Source: an uncultured bacterium
GTDB taxonomy: Bacteria > Bacteroidota > Rhodothermia > Rhodothermales > UBA10348
Assembly: GCA_938018055.1 (NCBI GenBank)
Contig: CALIKL010000019.1
Coordinates: 1 to 56,918 of the forward strand
Reading direction: 5' to 3'
Length of the DNA stretch: 56,918 nt
Below the pieces are notes generated by a model. It made no database searches and had not been told where the DNA came from. It saw only the letters and a list, made by a program, of their open reading frames with translations. Shown here one piece after another: positions 1 to 9,584 of this stretch (within the stretch, counting starts at the first letter, position 1; each line of letters opens with the position of its first letter). The position numbers and the translations under genes are program-made.

Positions 1-1200
1 AAATCCAATACGCAGGCCATTTTTTTCAGCGGCACCGCGCATCACCACCGTATCGCCGTCCTGGATGAACTTGCGTTCACTACCATCGCTTAGCGGAATG
101 GGATTTTGACCGCGCCAGGACAGCTCAAGCATGGACCCATAGCTTCCTTTATCCGGACCGGAGATCGTTCCTGAAGCCATCAGGTCACCCGGGCGGATAG
201 TGCATCCGGTGACGGAATGGTGGGCGAGTTGTTGGCTGATGTTCCAGTACATGTACTTGAAGTTCGATCGGCACACCACGTCATCCATAGAGGCGCCCTC
301 GGGCTGGATGCCCACTTCCAGCGCAATGTCGTACGAACGGTCCCCCGATCCCTGCAGGTAGGGCAAGGGTTGCGGATCCTGAGAAGGACCTGCACACCGG
401 AATGGCTCAAGCGCATCCAAGGTCACGATCCAGGGCGAAATTGATGTAGCAAAATTCTTGGCGAGGAAGGGGCCAAGCGGGACATATTCCCATTTCTGGA
501 TGTCCCGGGCAGACCAATCATTGACAAGCACGAAGCCGAAAATGTGATCGGCGGCATCTTCAATGGGGATTCTTTCGCCAAGCGCGTTACCAGGGCCTAT
601 GAAAAAGCCGAGCTCCAATTCAAAATCAAGGAGTCGGCATGGTCCGAAGACGGGTGGCCCATCCGCCGGTTTGGTCTGACCCATGGGACGACGAACATCG
701 GTGCCCGAGACGACAACCGAACTGGCACGTCCATGATATCCAACCGGAAGATGAAGCCAGTTGGGGAGCAGCGCATTTTCCGGATCGCGAAACATCGTGC
801 CCACATTGGTGGCATGCTCCCGCGACGAGTAGAAATCTGTATAGTCGCCGATATCTACGGGCAAAACCATCTGGACGTCGGACTGATGGAAGAGCACGCG
901 TAATCGCAAGTCCTCATTGTCCCGGAGTGTGGGGCTGTCAGCCGATAGCAATGATTGCAGCCTGCTGCGGACGGCCGTCCAGACGGGTCGTCCAGCGGCC
1001 ATGAAAGCATTCAGGGTTGAACCAGCAAATACATCGGTTTCCAGCAGGCCCGCCTCTTGAAGGGCCTTGAGGTCTACCACCCATTGGCCGATGGCCGTTC
1101 CAGGTCGAGGCTGATCAGAACCGGCAGGCGTGAACACACCGAAAGGGAGGTTTTCGAGGGGGAAGTCACACCCTTCGGGAATCTCGACGAATGAAGTCAT
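1..1200 (-). CDS. fahA: Fumarylacetoacetase, 3' end cut by window edge
   Basis: Hydrolyses fumarylacetoacetate to fumarate and acetoacetate, the last step of tyrosine/homogentisate catabolism, in the cytoplasm. The frame is open from an ATG at 1200 to base 1 (400 codons). The family is about 420 residues, so only the extreme C-terminus is missing. Visible family blocks are [18 protein letters not shown] (about 117-134; D122 metal ligand, H129 catalytic base by analogy with human D126/H133), [10 protein letters not shown] (151-160), [11 protein letters not shown] (190-200, with E194 and E196 as metal ligands), LVNDWSARD (225-233, D228 ligand) and MASGTISGP (341-349). All key residues are present. 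It follows the unknown gene at 1236-2222 by 35 bp on the same strand, so the two are probably one operon. Identification is firm. Confidence 0.96.
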   Translation of the reverse strand, partial: MTSFVEIPEGCDFPLENLPFGVFTPAGSDQPRPGTAIGQWVVDLKALQEAGLLETDVFAGSTLNAFMAAGRPVWTAVRSRLQSLLSADSPTLRDNEDLRLRVLFHQSDVQMVLPVDIGDYTDFYSSREHATNVGTMFRDPENALLPNWLHLPVGYHGRASSVVVSGTDVRRPMGQTKPADGPPVFGPCRLLDFELELGFFIGPGNALGERIPIEDAADHIFGFVLVNDWSARDIQKWEYVPLGPFLAKNFATSISPWIVTLDALEPFRCAGPSQDPQPLPYLQGSGDRSYDIALEVGIQPEGASMDDVVCRSNFKYMYWNISQQLAHHSVTGCTIRPGDLMASGTISGPDKGSYGSMLELSWRGQNPIPLSDGSERKFIQDGDTVVMRGAAEKNGLRIGF

Positions 1201-1235
1201 CTGTAATCCTAGAAAATGGTAGAGAGTCGATGGTC

Positions 1236-2222
1236 TCAATGCGAGAGCCATCCCAGCTGGTGTAGATCCTGCCGGGGTTCGTCAAAGCTGCAACTGCCAA
1301 TCGACAAGGCGAGTTGCCGACGATCACGAATGAATTCAGTCGTGGAGGCGCTCAGGCCATTCCATTCGATTCCTCGATCCGTGAAGGTGAAATGTGAAGG
1401 GTCGGTATCGGCAAGTATGTCCTCGATGCCCGCCGCATTGAGTCCCTGGCAGCGGCCTATGGTGACTGCAAAAAATACGTTCAGGAAACCATGCATCATC
1501 ATGTGCTGGCCTTCATTGAAATGGCGTACCGGGTGATGCAACCCTGCGGTAGCCTTGAACGGATAGCCGGTACGCAAGGCAGCATGTAGGAAGGCAGCCA
1601 ACTCACCGGTGGAAGGGAAATCGGATGATTTCATTCCTCCACATCGGATCTTGGCCCGAACGCGGTCGGGTCGTTGCTGTGCCCCAAGAGCCAAGAAATA
1701 CAAAGGAAGTTGCCGCAAGAAGGCTTCATCACGAACGATTTCGAGGTAGCGCGGACGGTCGGCGAAGTCGGAGGCGTCAAATGCAGCCTCAATGCGACTG
1801 ATTGCAAGTACGGCAGTGGACGCTTCCAGCAAAGCATCCATGGGGAGCTTCCACTCGAATCCTGCTAACGTGACCCGCCCTTCAAATCGTTCCAGATAGG
1901 CTGCCGCCTGATCGAGCGCTTGTGAAAGGACTGATTCGATATCAGCCATCTCACGTGCGGGAGGGGGGAGGAGTTGGATCGGAAGAGGCGAATCGGCAGA
2001 AAGCCCCTCTGAGCAGGCCACCAATTCTTCCCAGTGTCCATAGGTCATGACGAAGGGTCCGAGCATCCAGTCGTCCGCTTCTTGACGATGGGCCAGGTAC
2101 TCGACTATCGCATCCTTGAAGGGAAGCGATGCAGGAGGAAACAGTCCCGCATAGTCGAAGAGACCGTTAAGCAGCGTCTTGACGCTTGAAAAGGCGGGAA
2201 AAGAGGGGCTGGAAAGCGGCAT
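1236..2222 (-). CDS. Conserved protein of unknown function upstream of fumarylacetoacetase
   Basis: A 328-residue protein if started at the ATG at 2222; the frame also runs up to a TTG at 2264, which I consider less likely. I do not recognise a named domain. It has no signal peptide or membrane segment, so it is probably cytoplasmic. Conserved-looking blocks are an N-terminal [14 protein letters not shown], a central AKIRCGG, then [13 protein letters not shown], then a HGFLNVFFA segment. The arrangement of charged and Gly residues is compatible with an enzyme active site, but this is inference. Its position just ahead of fumarylacetoacetase suggests co-transcription and perhaps a role in aromatic amino-acid catabolism; nothing in the sequence proves that. 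Confidence 0.8.
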   Translation of the reverse strand: MPLSSPSFPAFSSVKTLLNGLFDYAGLFPPASLPFKDAIVEYLAHRQEADDWMLGPFVMTYGHWEELVACSEGLSADSPLPIQLLPPPAREMADIESVLSQALDQAAAYLERFEGRVTLAGFEWKLPMDALLEASTAVLAISRIEAAFDASDFADRPRYLEIVRDEAFLRQLPLYFLALGAQQRPDRVRAKIRCGGMKSSDFPSTGELAAFLHAALRTGYPFKATAGLHHPVRHFNEGQHMMMHGFLNVFFAVTIGRCQGLNAAGIEDILADTDPSHFTFTDRGIEWNGLSASTTEFIRDRRQLALSIGSCSFDEPRQDLHQLGWLSH

Positions 2223-2523
2223 GATTCGGATTGGATGCAGAAAGGCGTCCGGACGAGATGGCAACCTCTTCCGGGTCCATGTGTCCAGACTAAGAACTTG
2301 CTATTAAACCTTGTATGAACTCAGAGGTAATATTACCTTGACAGGTCTGAAAAGAGGCTTTCTGGGCCTGTTTCAGAACGTTGACCCCACCGTGTGACGG
2401 AACGCCTCAGGGTGCTTCCGGGGACCGGTCCACCGCAGTCCGAGGCCTTTATCGGCACTCTCCACGGCTTTTGGCAGCACGACTGTCGATACACTGATAT
2501 TCCCGTTATCCAATTTGGACGTC
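2223..2523. other. Divergent intergenic region between the fah operon and a TPR lipoprotein gene
   Basis: About 300 bp separates the leftward pair (unknown gene, fahA) from the rightward TPR lipoprotein gene, so promoters for both directions must lie here. The only distinct structure I see is the 14-bp AT-rich perfect palindrome at 2325-2338, annotated separately. No convincing ORF or RNA gene was found. Confidence 0.5.
2325..2338. promoter_or_regulatory. Candidate operator: 14-bp perfect palindrome
   Basis: The sequence AGGTAATATTACCT is a perfect palindrome in the divergent region, about 100 bp upstream of the unknown-gene/fahA pair and about 185 bp upstream of the TPR lipoprotein gene. 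It has the size and symmetry of a dimeric repressor site. There is no direct evidence of binding, and the regulator is not visible nearby. Confidence 0.3.
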
Positions 2524-3729
2524 ATGAATCGAATTCCCCTATTTCTGAGCCTGATCTTTGCTGCGCTCCTCATTACAGGTGCCGACGGTTGCTCGAGCGA
2601 TCCCAACGTGGAGGGGGCGAAGCTCGACCTGCGCAATCAGGATTATGATCGAGCGCTCCGCAATCTTGAGACGGCATTGGAGAGCAATCCGCAGAACGCT
2701 GAAGCTCACGAGCTCAAAGGCCGCGTTCTCTCTGAGAAGGCTTTCGCAACGCAGGATCAGGATGAGCACATTGCCACGATCTCGGAAATGCTCGACGCCT
2801 TTTCGAAAGCTGTTGAATACGATCCGCTCTACCAGGAGTCGGTAACGAACTCCCTGCGTTTTGCGTTTGCCAACGAATTCCAGCGCGGGATCCAGGCTTT
2901 CAACCGTGGTCGCAACGACGACAGCCAATTCCTGGTAGCCGCCCGCTACTTCAACACGGCGGGTGTCATCCAGCCTGATTCAGCGGGCGCATACGTAAAC
3001 GAAGCGTATGCCTATATGAATGGTGGTCAGCCTGAAATGGCTATCGGGCCGTTCGAAAATGCACTCGAAGCAGGCGATTCCGAGCCGGAGACCTACCGCT
3101 TTCTTGCCCAGCTTTACCAGGCAAATGACCGCGCCGCCGAAGCCGTAGGTCTGCTGGAAGATGCTGCTGCGGTGTATCCCGAAAATGTGGATATCCAGAC
3201 TGAGCTCTTGAATGCCTATCAGATGACAGGCCAGATCGACAAAGCACTGGAGCGCTACAGCTCGGCTGTGGAACGCGATCCGGAGAATGCGTTGTTCCGT
3301 TACAACTTTGGTTCGCTGCTTATTCAGGTAGAGCGTTACGCTGAAGCCATCGAGCAGCTGGAAGCAGCAATTTCGCTGGATTCCAACTACAGCAGCGCGT
3401 ACTACAACATTGGCGCAGCGCACATCAACCAGGCTGTTGACGTCAACTCAGAGATCTCGGATATGGACGATCAGCTGCGTGAAAATCGCAGCGATATGAG
3501 TAACGATGAGATCGAAGCTGCAGAAGCGGCAATCGATGCTAAAGTCGATGAGCGTCGCATGCATTTCCAGGCGGCCATTTCACCTCTGGAGACAGCCAAA
3601 GAGCTTTTTGAGTCCAACGAAGAAGATATCAGTGACGTTTGTCGTGCACTGTATCAGTCTTATGCTCAGACGAATCAGACGGATATGGCCCAGTCAGTTG
3701 CCGAATGCGCAGGTTACTCGGACAACTAG
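2524..3729 (+). CDS. TPR-repeat lipoprotein
   Basis: A 401-residue protein starting at the ATG at 2524; a TTG three codons upstream is less likely. The N-terminus is a hydrophobic signal followed by a Cys at about residue 23 (LLITGADGCSS), which is a weak lipobox, so it is probably exported and lipid-anchored. The body is tandem tetratricopeptide repeats from about residue 30 to 310, e.g. DYDRALRNLETALESNPQNA and RYAEAIEQLEAAISLDSNYS, with the usual A/Y/P spacing. Around 310-350 is a charged, coiled-coil-like helix (SEISDMDDQLRENRS onward). TPR proteins act as protein-interaction scaffolds; the partner is unknown. It stands alone, with a perfect GC-rich palindrome after its stop. It ends in TAG, used normally. 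Confidence 0.88.
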   Translation: MNRIPLFLSLIFAALLITGADGCSSDPNVEGAKLDLRNQDYDRALRNLETALESNPQNAEAHELKGRVLSEKAFATQDQDEHIATISEMLDAFSKAVEYDPLYQESVTNSLRFAFANEFQRGIQAFNRGRNDDSQFLVAARYFNTAGVIQPDSAGAYVNEAYAYMNGGQPEMAIGPFENALEAGDSEPETYRFLAQLYQANDRAAEAVGLLEDAAAVYPENVDIQTELLNAYQMTGQIDKALERYSSAVERDPENALFRYNFGSLLIQVERYAEAIEQLEAAISLDSNYSSAYYNIGAAHINQAVDVNSEISDMDDQLRENRSDMSNDEIEAAEAAIDAKVDERRMHFQAAISPLETAKELFESNEEDISDVCRALYQSYAQTNQTDMAQSVAECAGYSDN

Positions 3730-3768
3730 TCTTTTTCCAGCCTCTGAGGGGCTGACCTGACTTCCAGG

Positions 3769-3800
3769 GCGGGCCCGGGCTGCATGCAGCCCGGGCCCGC
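3769..3800. terminator. 32-bp perfect GC-rich palindrome, possible terminator
   Basis: Bases 3769-3800 read identically on both strands (arms of GCGGGCCCGGGCTGCA). As RNA this would fold into a very stable hairpin, 40 bp after the TPR gene stop and about 30 bp before the next start. The T-tract on the plus strand is weak (GTGGTTTTAC), so terminator function is likely but not certain. It could also be a protein-binding or repeat element. Confidence 0.5.
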
Positions 3801-3832
3801 GTGGTTTTACACCGAACCAATCCCGCATCGGA

Positions 3833-4999
3833 ATGAACGCAGACGAAATGAAACGCATGGGCCTGGCCACCCGCGCCGTACATGCCGGGCAGCAGCCCGA
3901 TCCATCGACAGGTGCCGTGATGACACCTATCTATCAGACGTCGACGTACGCCCAGGCGGCGCCGGGTGATCACAAAGGCCACGAATATGGCCGGGTCTCA
4001 AACCCCACACGTACGGCGCTTGAAGGCAATCTGGCTGGTCTGGAGGGTGGTGAACACGGGATTTGCTTCGCGTCTGGAGTTGCGGCTACCGATGCTATTG
4101 CCCGCTGCCTTCGTCCCGGAGATCACATTCTGGCCTCGAATGATCTGTATGGTGGCACCTACCGGCTTTTCCGCCAGGTATTCGGACCCTTCGGAATCAC
4201 GTCGGATTTTGTTGACATGTCAGACGTAGAGACGGTCGAAGCCGCACTGAGGCCTGAGACCAAGCTGCTCTGGATCGAGACACCGACCAATCCGCTGGTT
4301 CGTGTTGTGGACATCCGGGCATTGACCGATCTGGCTCGATCACGCGGTATTGCATCGGTTGTCGATAACACGTTTGCTACCCCTGTTCTGCAGCGTCCTC
4401 TCGAGCAAGGTGCCGATCTGGTTGTGCATTCAACGACGAAATATCTCGGTGGTCACTCCGATGTGATTGGCGGTGTCGTCTGTACCGATAGTGATGAGTG
4501 GGCCGGCAAGCTTCGCTTCCTGGTCAAGAGCGCAGGGGCCGTTCCAGGTCCCATGGACTGCTTTCTGACGTTGCGTGGGACGAAGACGCTTGATGTGCGC
4601 ATGCAGCGTCACTGTGAAAACGCCCAGGCCATCGCTGAATTCCTGGAAGCCGATGCACGGGTTGCCCATGTGTATTATCCCGGGTTGCCTTCTTTTGCCG
4701 GCCACGAATTGGCCAAGCGCCAGATGGATGGTTTTGGTGGGATGGTCTCCTTCTTGCTGACGGATGATAGTATGCCGGCTGCCAATCGCGTCTTGTCCTC
4801 AACACAGGTCTTTACCCTGGCGGAGAGTCTTGGGGGCGTGGAGAGTCTCATGAATCACCCGGCCACCATGACGCACGCGTCCATTCCTGCGGACGAAAGG
4901 CGAGCGGCAGGTCTGCACGATGCCCTTATCCGACTTTCCGTCGGTATTGAGTCCAAGGATGACTTGATCCGAGACCTGGATCAGGCTCTCAGTCAGTAG
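3833..4999 (+). CDS. metB: Cystathionine gamma-synthase/gamma-lyase family PLP enzyme
   Basis: A 388-residue Cys/Met-metabolism PLP-dependent enzyme acting in trans-sulfuration: formation or cleavage of cystathionine, or direct sulfhydrylation of an activated homoserine. Visible features are TRAVHAGQ (13-20), EYGRVSNPTR (51-60, Tyr and Arg phosphate contacts), FASGVAAT (79-86), VVDNTFATP with D178 binding the pyridine nitrogen, and HSTTKYLGGHSD with Schiff-base K203. The end LAESLGGVESLMNHPATMTHA is typical. Sequence alone does not separate synthase from lyase or O-acetylhomoserine sulfhydrylase, so the symbol is provisional. The stop overlaps the convergent E1 gene by 7 bp. An in-frame ATG five codons downstream is an alternative start. 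I see no SAM riboswitch upstream. Confidence 0.9.
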   Translation: MNADEMKRMGLATRAVHAGQQPDPSTGAVMTPIYQTSTYAQAAPGDHKGHEYGRVSNPTRTALEGNLAGLEGGEHGICFASGVAATDAIARCLRPGDHILASNDLYGGTYRLFRQVFGPFGITSDFVDMSDVETVEAALRPETKLLWIETPTNPLVRVVDIRALTDLARSRGIASVVDNTFATPVLQRPLEQGADLVVHSTTKYLGGHSDVIGGVVCTDSDEWAGKLRFLVKSAGAVPGPMDCFLTLRGTKTLDVRMQRHCENAQAIAEFLEADARVAHVYYPGLPSFAGHELAKRQMDGFGGMVSFLLTDDSMPAANRVLSSTQVFTLAESLGGVESLMNHPATMTHASIPADERRAAGLHDALIRLSVGIESKDDLIRDLDQALSQ

Positions 5000-7122
5000 G
5001 CCAGAACACCGCGTGCTGCCTCGAGGATGTCTTCATCCTGGGGAAGCAGCTCGCGCTCAAGCGGATCGGCAAAGGCGATCGGAGCGAATTTGCCCGCAAG
5101 ACGCCTCACGGGCGCATCCAGGTGTTCGAATGCCTTGTCGGCAATCTGTGCCGCCAATTCAGCACCATAGCCAAGGAATTCGTGATCCTCGTACACCACG
5201 AGTGCACGGTTGGTCTTGAGGACGGAGGTCATCACCGTGTCCATGTCGACCGGGAGAAGAGAGCGAAGATCAATGATCTCGACCGAGACGCCTTCTTTTT
5301 CAAGCGCACGCGCAATGGAGACGGACTTGTGAACCATCATGCCATAGGTCACGATGGTCAAATCCGTGCCTTCTCGAACGATGCGGGCTTTACCAAACGG
5401 CAGCAAATAATCCTGATCCGGCTCGGGACTGCGAGCTGCAGCCGAGCGATAGAGTGCTTTGTGCTCCATGAACAGGATCGGGTCTTCCATGCGGATTGCT
5501 GCCTTGAGCAAGCCTTTGGCATCGGCCGCAGTGGAAGGCATGGCGATCTGGAAGCCTGGCATATGGGCAAAAAAGGCCTCGATGTTCTGGGAGTGGCACA
5601 GTCCTCCGTGGATGTAGCCGCCTACCGGAACACGGATGACCATGGGGCATCCCCACTCTCCGTTGGATCGGTAGCGATACGAAGCAACCTGGTTGCGAAG
5701 GTGCTGCAGGGCAGGCCAGATGTAGTCTCCAAACTGGATTTCCACGACCGGTTTGAACCCTGCCGAGGCAAATCCTACGGCGGTCCCAATGATGGAAGCT
5801 TCAGCCAATGGCGAGTTGAAGCAGCGATCCGGACCGAACGTGGCCGTCAGCTCTCGCGTAGCAGTGAATACACCACCTTTTCCGCCCGCCACATCCTCAC
5901 CGTATACCAGCACGCGGTCGTTGCGCTCCATTTCTTCGTGGAGGGCATGGTTGATGGCATCGACCATCACGATGGGTTCTCCTGAAGGCACGGAAGCCTC
6001 GAATTCGAGGTCCAACTCTCCTTCGTAGAGGACATGCTTCGTCGCTGACTCGGAGTCAGGATCTGCTTGTTCATCAGCCCACTTCGCGGCCTGGTCCACA
6101 CTGACCTGTACTTCTTTTCGGATGCGCTCTATGTCCGTCTCTTTCAACAGTCCTGCATCCAGGAGCCGCTTTTCCATCTGGAGAATCGGGTCCTCACGCT
6201 TTTCAGCTTCCAACTCTTCGGGAGTCCGGTATTTGGCGTGGTTATCGGAGGAGGAGTGGGGAAGAAGACGCACAAGGTCAGCTACGAGGCAGACAGGGCC
6301 TTTGCCGGACCGGATATGCTCGATGGCAGCTTTAGCCGCAGAGTACGTTTGGAAGAAATCCGTTCCGTCAACTTTGATGCGTGCCAAGCCTTCATAACCG
6401 CGGGCCAATTTGTAGGCAGAGCCGCCGGCTGTCTGATCCTTCACTGGCACAGAAATCGCATAACCGTTGTCCTGAACCACAAACAGGACCGGAGCGACCG
6501 CACGAGCTGCCCAGTTCAATGCTTCGTGGAAATCGCCCTGGGATGTCGCACCATCCCCACAAGAGCAATAGACGTAGGCGTCTTTACCGTCACGCTGGAG
6601 GGCCATGGCAGTACCAACTGCGGGAAGGAATTGGGCACCAACCGAGGACGAAATGGTCAGGATGTTTCGTTCCGTACTGCCGAAGTGCTCTGACATCTGG
6701 CGACCACCCGAGTTGGGATCATTCGCCTTGGCCATGTGGTGGAGCATGATTTCCTCTGCTGTACCTCCAAGCATGAGATACATCATCATGTCTCGGTAGT
6801 ACATGCTGAACCAGTCTTCTCCTGCACGACTCAGGCTGCCAATTGCAGCTTGAGTAGCTTCGTGGCCGGCACATCCAATGTGGAAGAATCCTTTTCCCTG
6901 CTTCAACAGCGTGAGCATCTTCTCATCCAGTCGACGCGAGGTCAACATGGTACGATAGACTCCAAGCAGCTCCTCGGCATCGAAGTCGGCAGGACCAACA
7001 GGATGTACATCAAAGTCGCCGTCCAGCAAGAAAGGGGTTGCTGAATGGGCCGTCAGATCCACGTCCGTGCTCGCACCGTCCCCCGTGGGGGCCACTTTCT
7101 TCGATTTGGAGGTTTTCGCCAT
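4993..7122 (-). CDS. Fused E1 (alpha-beta) of 2-oxoacid dehydrogenase complex
   Basis: A 709-residue thiamin-diphosphate enzyme in which the E1 alpha and beta chains are one polypeptide. It decarboxylates a 2-oxoacid (branched-chain or pyruvate type) and transfers the acyl group to lipoyl-E2. The alpha half (about 60-350) has the Mg/ThDP motif GDGATSQGDFHEALNW at 189 ending with N219. The beta half begins about residue 383 (PIVMVDAINHALHEEM) and carries VYGEDVAGGKGGVF and the C-terminal LRSLLPVD region. I chose the ATG at 7122 (MAKTSKSKK), because the frame extends further only to a TTG at 7218. The Lys-rich start resembles an unstructured leader. E2 and E3 are not in the window. Family placement favours 2-oxoisovalerate dehydrogenase, but substrate cannot be fixed from sequence. 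Confidence 0.93.
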   Translation of the reverse strand: MAKTSKSKKVAPTGDGASTDVDLTAHSATPFLLDGDFDVHPVGPADFDAEELLGVYRTMLTSRRLDEKMLTLLKQGKGFFHIGCAGHEATQAAIGSLSRAGEDWFSMYYRDMMMYLMLGGTAEEIMLHHMAKANDPNSGGRQMSEHFGSTERNILTISSSVGAQFLPAVGTAMALQRDGKDAYVYCSCGDGATSQGDFHEALNWAARAVAPVLFVVQDNGYAISVPVKDQTAGGSAYKLARGYEGLARIKVDGTDFFQTYSAAKAAIEHIRSGKGPVCLVADLVRLLPHSSSDNHAKYRTPEELEAEKREDPILQMEKRLLDAGLLKETDIERIRKEVQVSVDQAAKWADEQADPDSESATKHVLYEGELDLEFEASVPSGEPIVMVDAINHALHEEMERNDRVLVYGEDVAGGKGGVFTATRELTATFGPDRCFNSPLAEASIIGTAVGFASAGFKPVVEIQFGDYIWPALQHLRNQVASYRYRSNGEWGCPMVIRVPVGGYIHGGLCHSQNIEAFFAHMPGFQIAMPSTAADAKGLLKAAIRMEDPILFMEHKALYRSAAARSPEPDQDYLLPFGKARIVREGTDLTIVTYGMMVHKSVSIARALEKEGVSVEIIDLRSLLPVDMDTVMTSVLKTNRALVVYEDHEFLGYGAELAAQIADKAFEHLDAPVRRLAGKFAPIAFADPLERELLPQDEDILEAARGVLAY

Positions 7123-7348
7123 GGATTCCGCTGAAGTTGGATAAGGAGCCTCTGCTACGGGAAATGATACAAAAATGTTTGCAGATGGCCGGCTGGGAAT
7201 TGGTGAAGTTGGCCTCAATAATTAACACCGTTAAACGGCCTTCAGGGACGCCAGGGATCGATTAGCATCCAATAGTGACCCACGAGGAAGCCAAGTTCAC
7301 ATAGCGACGAAGGCCCAGGATCTTCCTGGATGCCGCAAGGAACATCAA

Positions 7349-8797
7349 TCAGGCTTCTGCCCGGGCTGATTCCGTATCCTCGAATCCCAACTCGAACCAG
7401 AAGCGGGTTCCACGTCCTAACGTGCTTTCCACGTAGATATTTTCACCGTGGGCCGCCAGGATCTGTTTCACGATACTCAGTCCCAGTCCGGTGCCGCCGC
7501 TTTTTCGCGAACGATCCGGATCTACTCGGTGAAAGCGCTCGAAAATGCGCTCCAGATGGTGTTCAGGTATACCTTTTCCTGTATCCACGACCTCAATCCG
7601 GACTTTATCCAGGTGCCTGCGATAACGGCATCGGACAGTGCCTTCATCGGAATATGCGATCGCGTTATCGGTGAGGTTGATCAGAACCTGACGGATACGT
7701 GCCCGGTCCGCGCGCACGTTAACAATGGGGTTCTCGACAACCAGATCGATCCCCTTTTCGTCGGCTTTTGCCTTTTCGATATCGTAGACCTCATCCAAGA
7801 GCTCGGACAGCTCAAATACGGACGGTTTGATGAGGTCCTCGCGATATTCCAGTCGCGCAATCTCAATCAGGTCAGAGAACAGGTTGTTGAGCCGTTCGAG
7901 GTTGGTAAGGCCCTTTTCGGCGTAGAATTTTCGTTTTTCTCCGTCAAGACTGTCAGAAGCCAAGGCTTCCAGATATCCTCCGACCGCGAAAATTGGATTT
8001 CTCACCTCATGGGAGACGTTTCCAATGAACTCGTTTTGAAGGGCTGCCATCTTCTGGAGTTCGTCGATCTTCTCCTTGAACGTATCCGACATCAGGTTCA
8101 AGCTCTTGGCTAAATCCTGGAATTCGGCCGCTCTGGAGTCCACGAATATTTCTTCGTCCAGTTTTCCTTCTGAGATGGACTTCGCGGAATTGCGGATGGT
8201 GACAAGGGGCTGGGTAACGCGTTGCGCGGCGATCCAGCTGCCGAACATGGCCAGAAGGAGTGCCATGATCATGGCAACTACCAGCGTAAATTGTAATCGA
8301 CCAATCAATCCAAACAGCATCGGACGAGGCTGCGCCACGCGCACGATGATCCCGGATGGCATGTGCTTGACGGCCGTGAAGTACACCGTCTGCCCATTCA
8401 CATCGCGCCGGACGAAATTGAGCTCATCTCCTGCGCCAAATTGCATCTCAGGCTGGGTCAGGACAGCCGGGTCATCGCGCATCGTACCTCGATCCACATC
8501 CATCAGAAGAGAATCGTCCACAACGGTAATGCGCAAATCACCGAACCGCGTCATCGTGCGAATGGCATCCTGTCTCCGAGCATGGTCGTGTTCATCTTCC
8601 ACAATGGACATCACACGATTCGCCTCCTGCAGCATGGTCTGCTGGAAGGCGATTTGCACTTCGCTGCGCAACACAAACGTGATGTACAGACCCACGGCGG
8701 CGACGGCAATGCCGACCACCAACAAGAGTGTCAGGATCATCCACGTCTGCGTCGATGCGCGCGATGGAAATAAGCGCTCGACGAGCCGTTCAAACAT
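7349..8797 (-). CDS. PhoR-like sensor histidine kinase
   Basis: A 482-residue inner-membrane sensor kinase. The order is TM1 at about 18-43 (MILTLLLVVGIAVAAVGLYI), an extracytoplasmic sensor region to about 165, TM2 at about 168-190, HAMP to about 245, then HisKA with phospho-acceptor H263 in FIGNVSHEVRNPIFA. The ATPase domain has the N box (RQVLINLTDNAIAYS), G1 (VVDTGKGIP), F box (IFERFHR) and G2 (GGTGLGLSIVKQI). It lies 36 bp downstream of the response regulator on the same strand, its evident partner. The HEVRNP variant of the H box is a common alternative to HELRTP. The signal is unknown; phosphate-type regulation is inferred only from resemblance. Confidence 0.94.
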   Translation of the reverse strand: MFERLVERLFPSRASTQTWMILTLLLVVGIAVAAVGLYITFVLRSEVQIAFQQTMLQEANRVMSIVEDEHDHARRQDAIRTMTRFGDLRITVVDDSLLMDVDRGTMRDDPAVLTQPEMQFGAGDELNFVRRDVNGQTVYFTAVKHMPSGIIVRVAQPRPMLFGLIGRLQFTLVVAMIMALLLAMFGSWIAAQRVTQPLVTIRNSAKSISEGKLDEEIFVDSRAAEFQDLAKSLNLMSDTFKEKIDELQKMAALQNEFIGNVSHEVRNPIFAVGGYLEALASDSLDGEKRKFYAEKGLTNLERLNNLFSDLIEIARLEYREDLIKPSVFELSELLDEVYDIEKAKADEKGIDLVVENPIVNVRADRARIRQVLINLTDNAIAYSDEGTVRCRYRRHLDKVRIEVVDTGKGIPEHHLERIFERFHRVDPDRSRKSGGTGLGLSIVKQILAAHGENIYVESTLGRGTRFWFELGFEDTESARAEA

Positions 8798-8833
8798 GGA
8801 TTCTAACCCCGTTCAGGGTAGGATGTGAGAAGC

Positions 8834-9547
8834 CTAGGCTTCCTCGGGGGCACCTTCTTCGACGAAACGGTAACCGACACCGCGAACCGTCTGGATATGC
8901 TGGGCAAACGAGCCGAGCTTCTCGCGGAGGTTCTTGATATGGGCATCGACCGTACGCTCGGTGACCATCATGGCATCTTTCCAGATCGTCTCGAGCAGCT
9001 GCTGACGCGTGAACGCCTTACGTGGGTGACGCACGAGGTAACGCACCAGCTCAAATTCTGTGAGCGTCAGACCGAGGTCCTTACCGTCCAGCGAAGCACG
9101 GTATTCGTCTTCGTAGATCGTGAGGTTCTTGACCTGCAGGGTGCGGCTTTCTTCGATCCCACTGCGACGCAGTACCGCTTTCACGTGGGCAACGATAACC
9201 TGTGGAGATACCGGCTTGGTCAGATAGGCATCAGCGCCAAGCATGAGACCCTTTATCTGGTCGTCTTCTTCGCCTTTCGCCGACAAGAACACGATCGGAA
9301 TGGTTTCCGTTTCGACGCGACCGCGTAGACGGCGGCAGATTTCATAACCATCCATTTCGGGCAGCATGATATCGAGAACGATCAGATCGATCTCCGGCGT
9401 AGCTTTCGTTAGCGCATCATTTCCCGAGTAGGCCTTGTGGACATTGAAGCCCTCCTGCTCGAGGAAGTGGGACACTACCTCAACGACGTCTTCTTCATCG
9501 TCAACGAGAAGGATGTGCAACTGGGACGGATCAAAAGTGCTTGCCAT
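8834..9547 (-). CDS. OmpR/PhoB-family response regulator
   Basis: A 237-residue DNA-binding response regulator. The receiver domain (about 10-125) has the acidic pocket LLVDDEED, phospho-acceptor D59 in LIVLDIMLPEMDG, the Ser switch in VFLSAKG and the conserved Lys in YLTKPVSP. The winged-helix output domain (about 140-232) shows LTLTEFELVRYLVRHP, the recognition region TERTVDAHIKNLREKLG and the wing VRGVGYRF. It is the first gene of the two-component operon, followed 36 bp on by the kinase. A promoter-like element lies about 75-100 bp upstream (9619-9650). Confidence 0.96.
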   Translation of the reverse strand: MASTFDPSQLHILLVDDEEDVVEVVSHFLEQEGFNVHKAYSGNDALTKATPEIDLIVLDIMLPEMDGYEICRRLRGRVETETIPIVFLSAKGEEDDQIKGLMLGADAYLTKPVSPQVIVAHVKAVLRRSGIEESRTLQVKNLTIYEDEYRASLDGKDLGLTLTEFELVRYLVRHPRKAFTRQQLLETIWKDAMMVTERTVDAHIKNLREKLGSFAQHIQTVRGVGYRFVEEGAPEEA

Positions 9548-9584
9548 GGCAACAGCGATGTAATGCGAATAACGGAATCACTGA

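Noticed and set aside
3730-3832. SAM riboswitch before the cystathionine gamma-synthase gene
   Set aside because: The 100-bp gap holds only the GC-rich palindrome; no SAM-box core is visible.
5122-5985. Open frame of about 287 codons on the plus strand
   Set aside because: Antisense to the fused E1 gene; no recognisable protein features.
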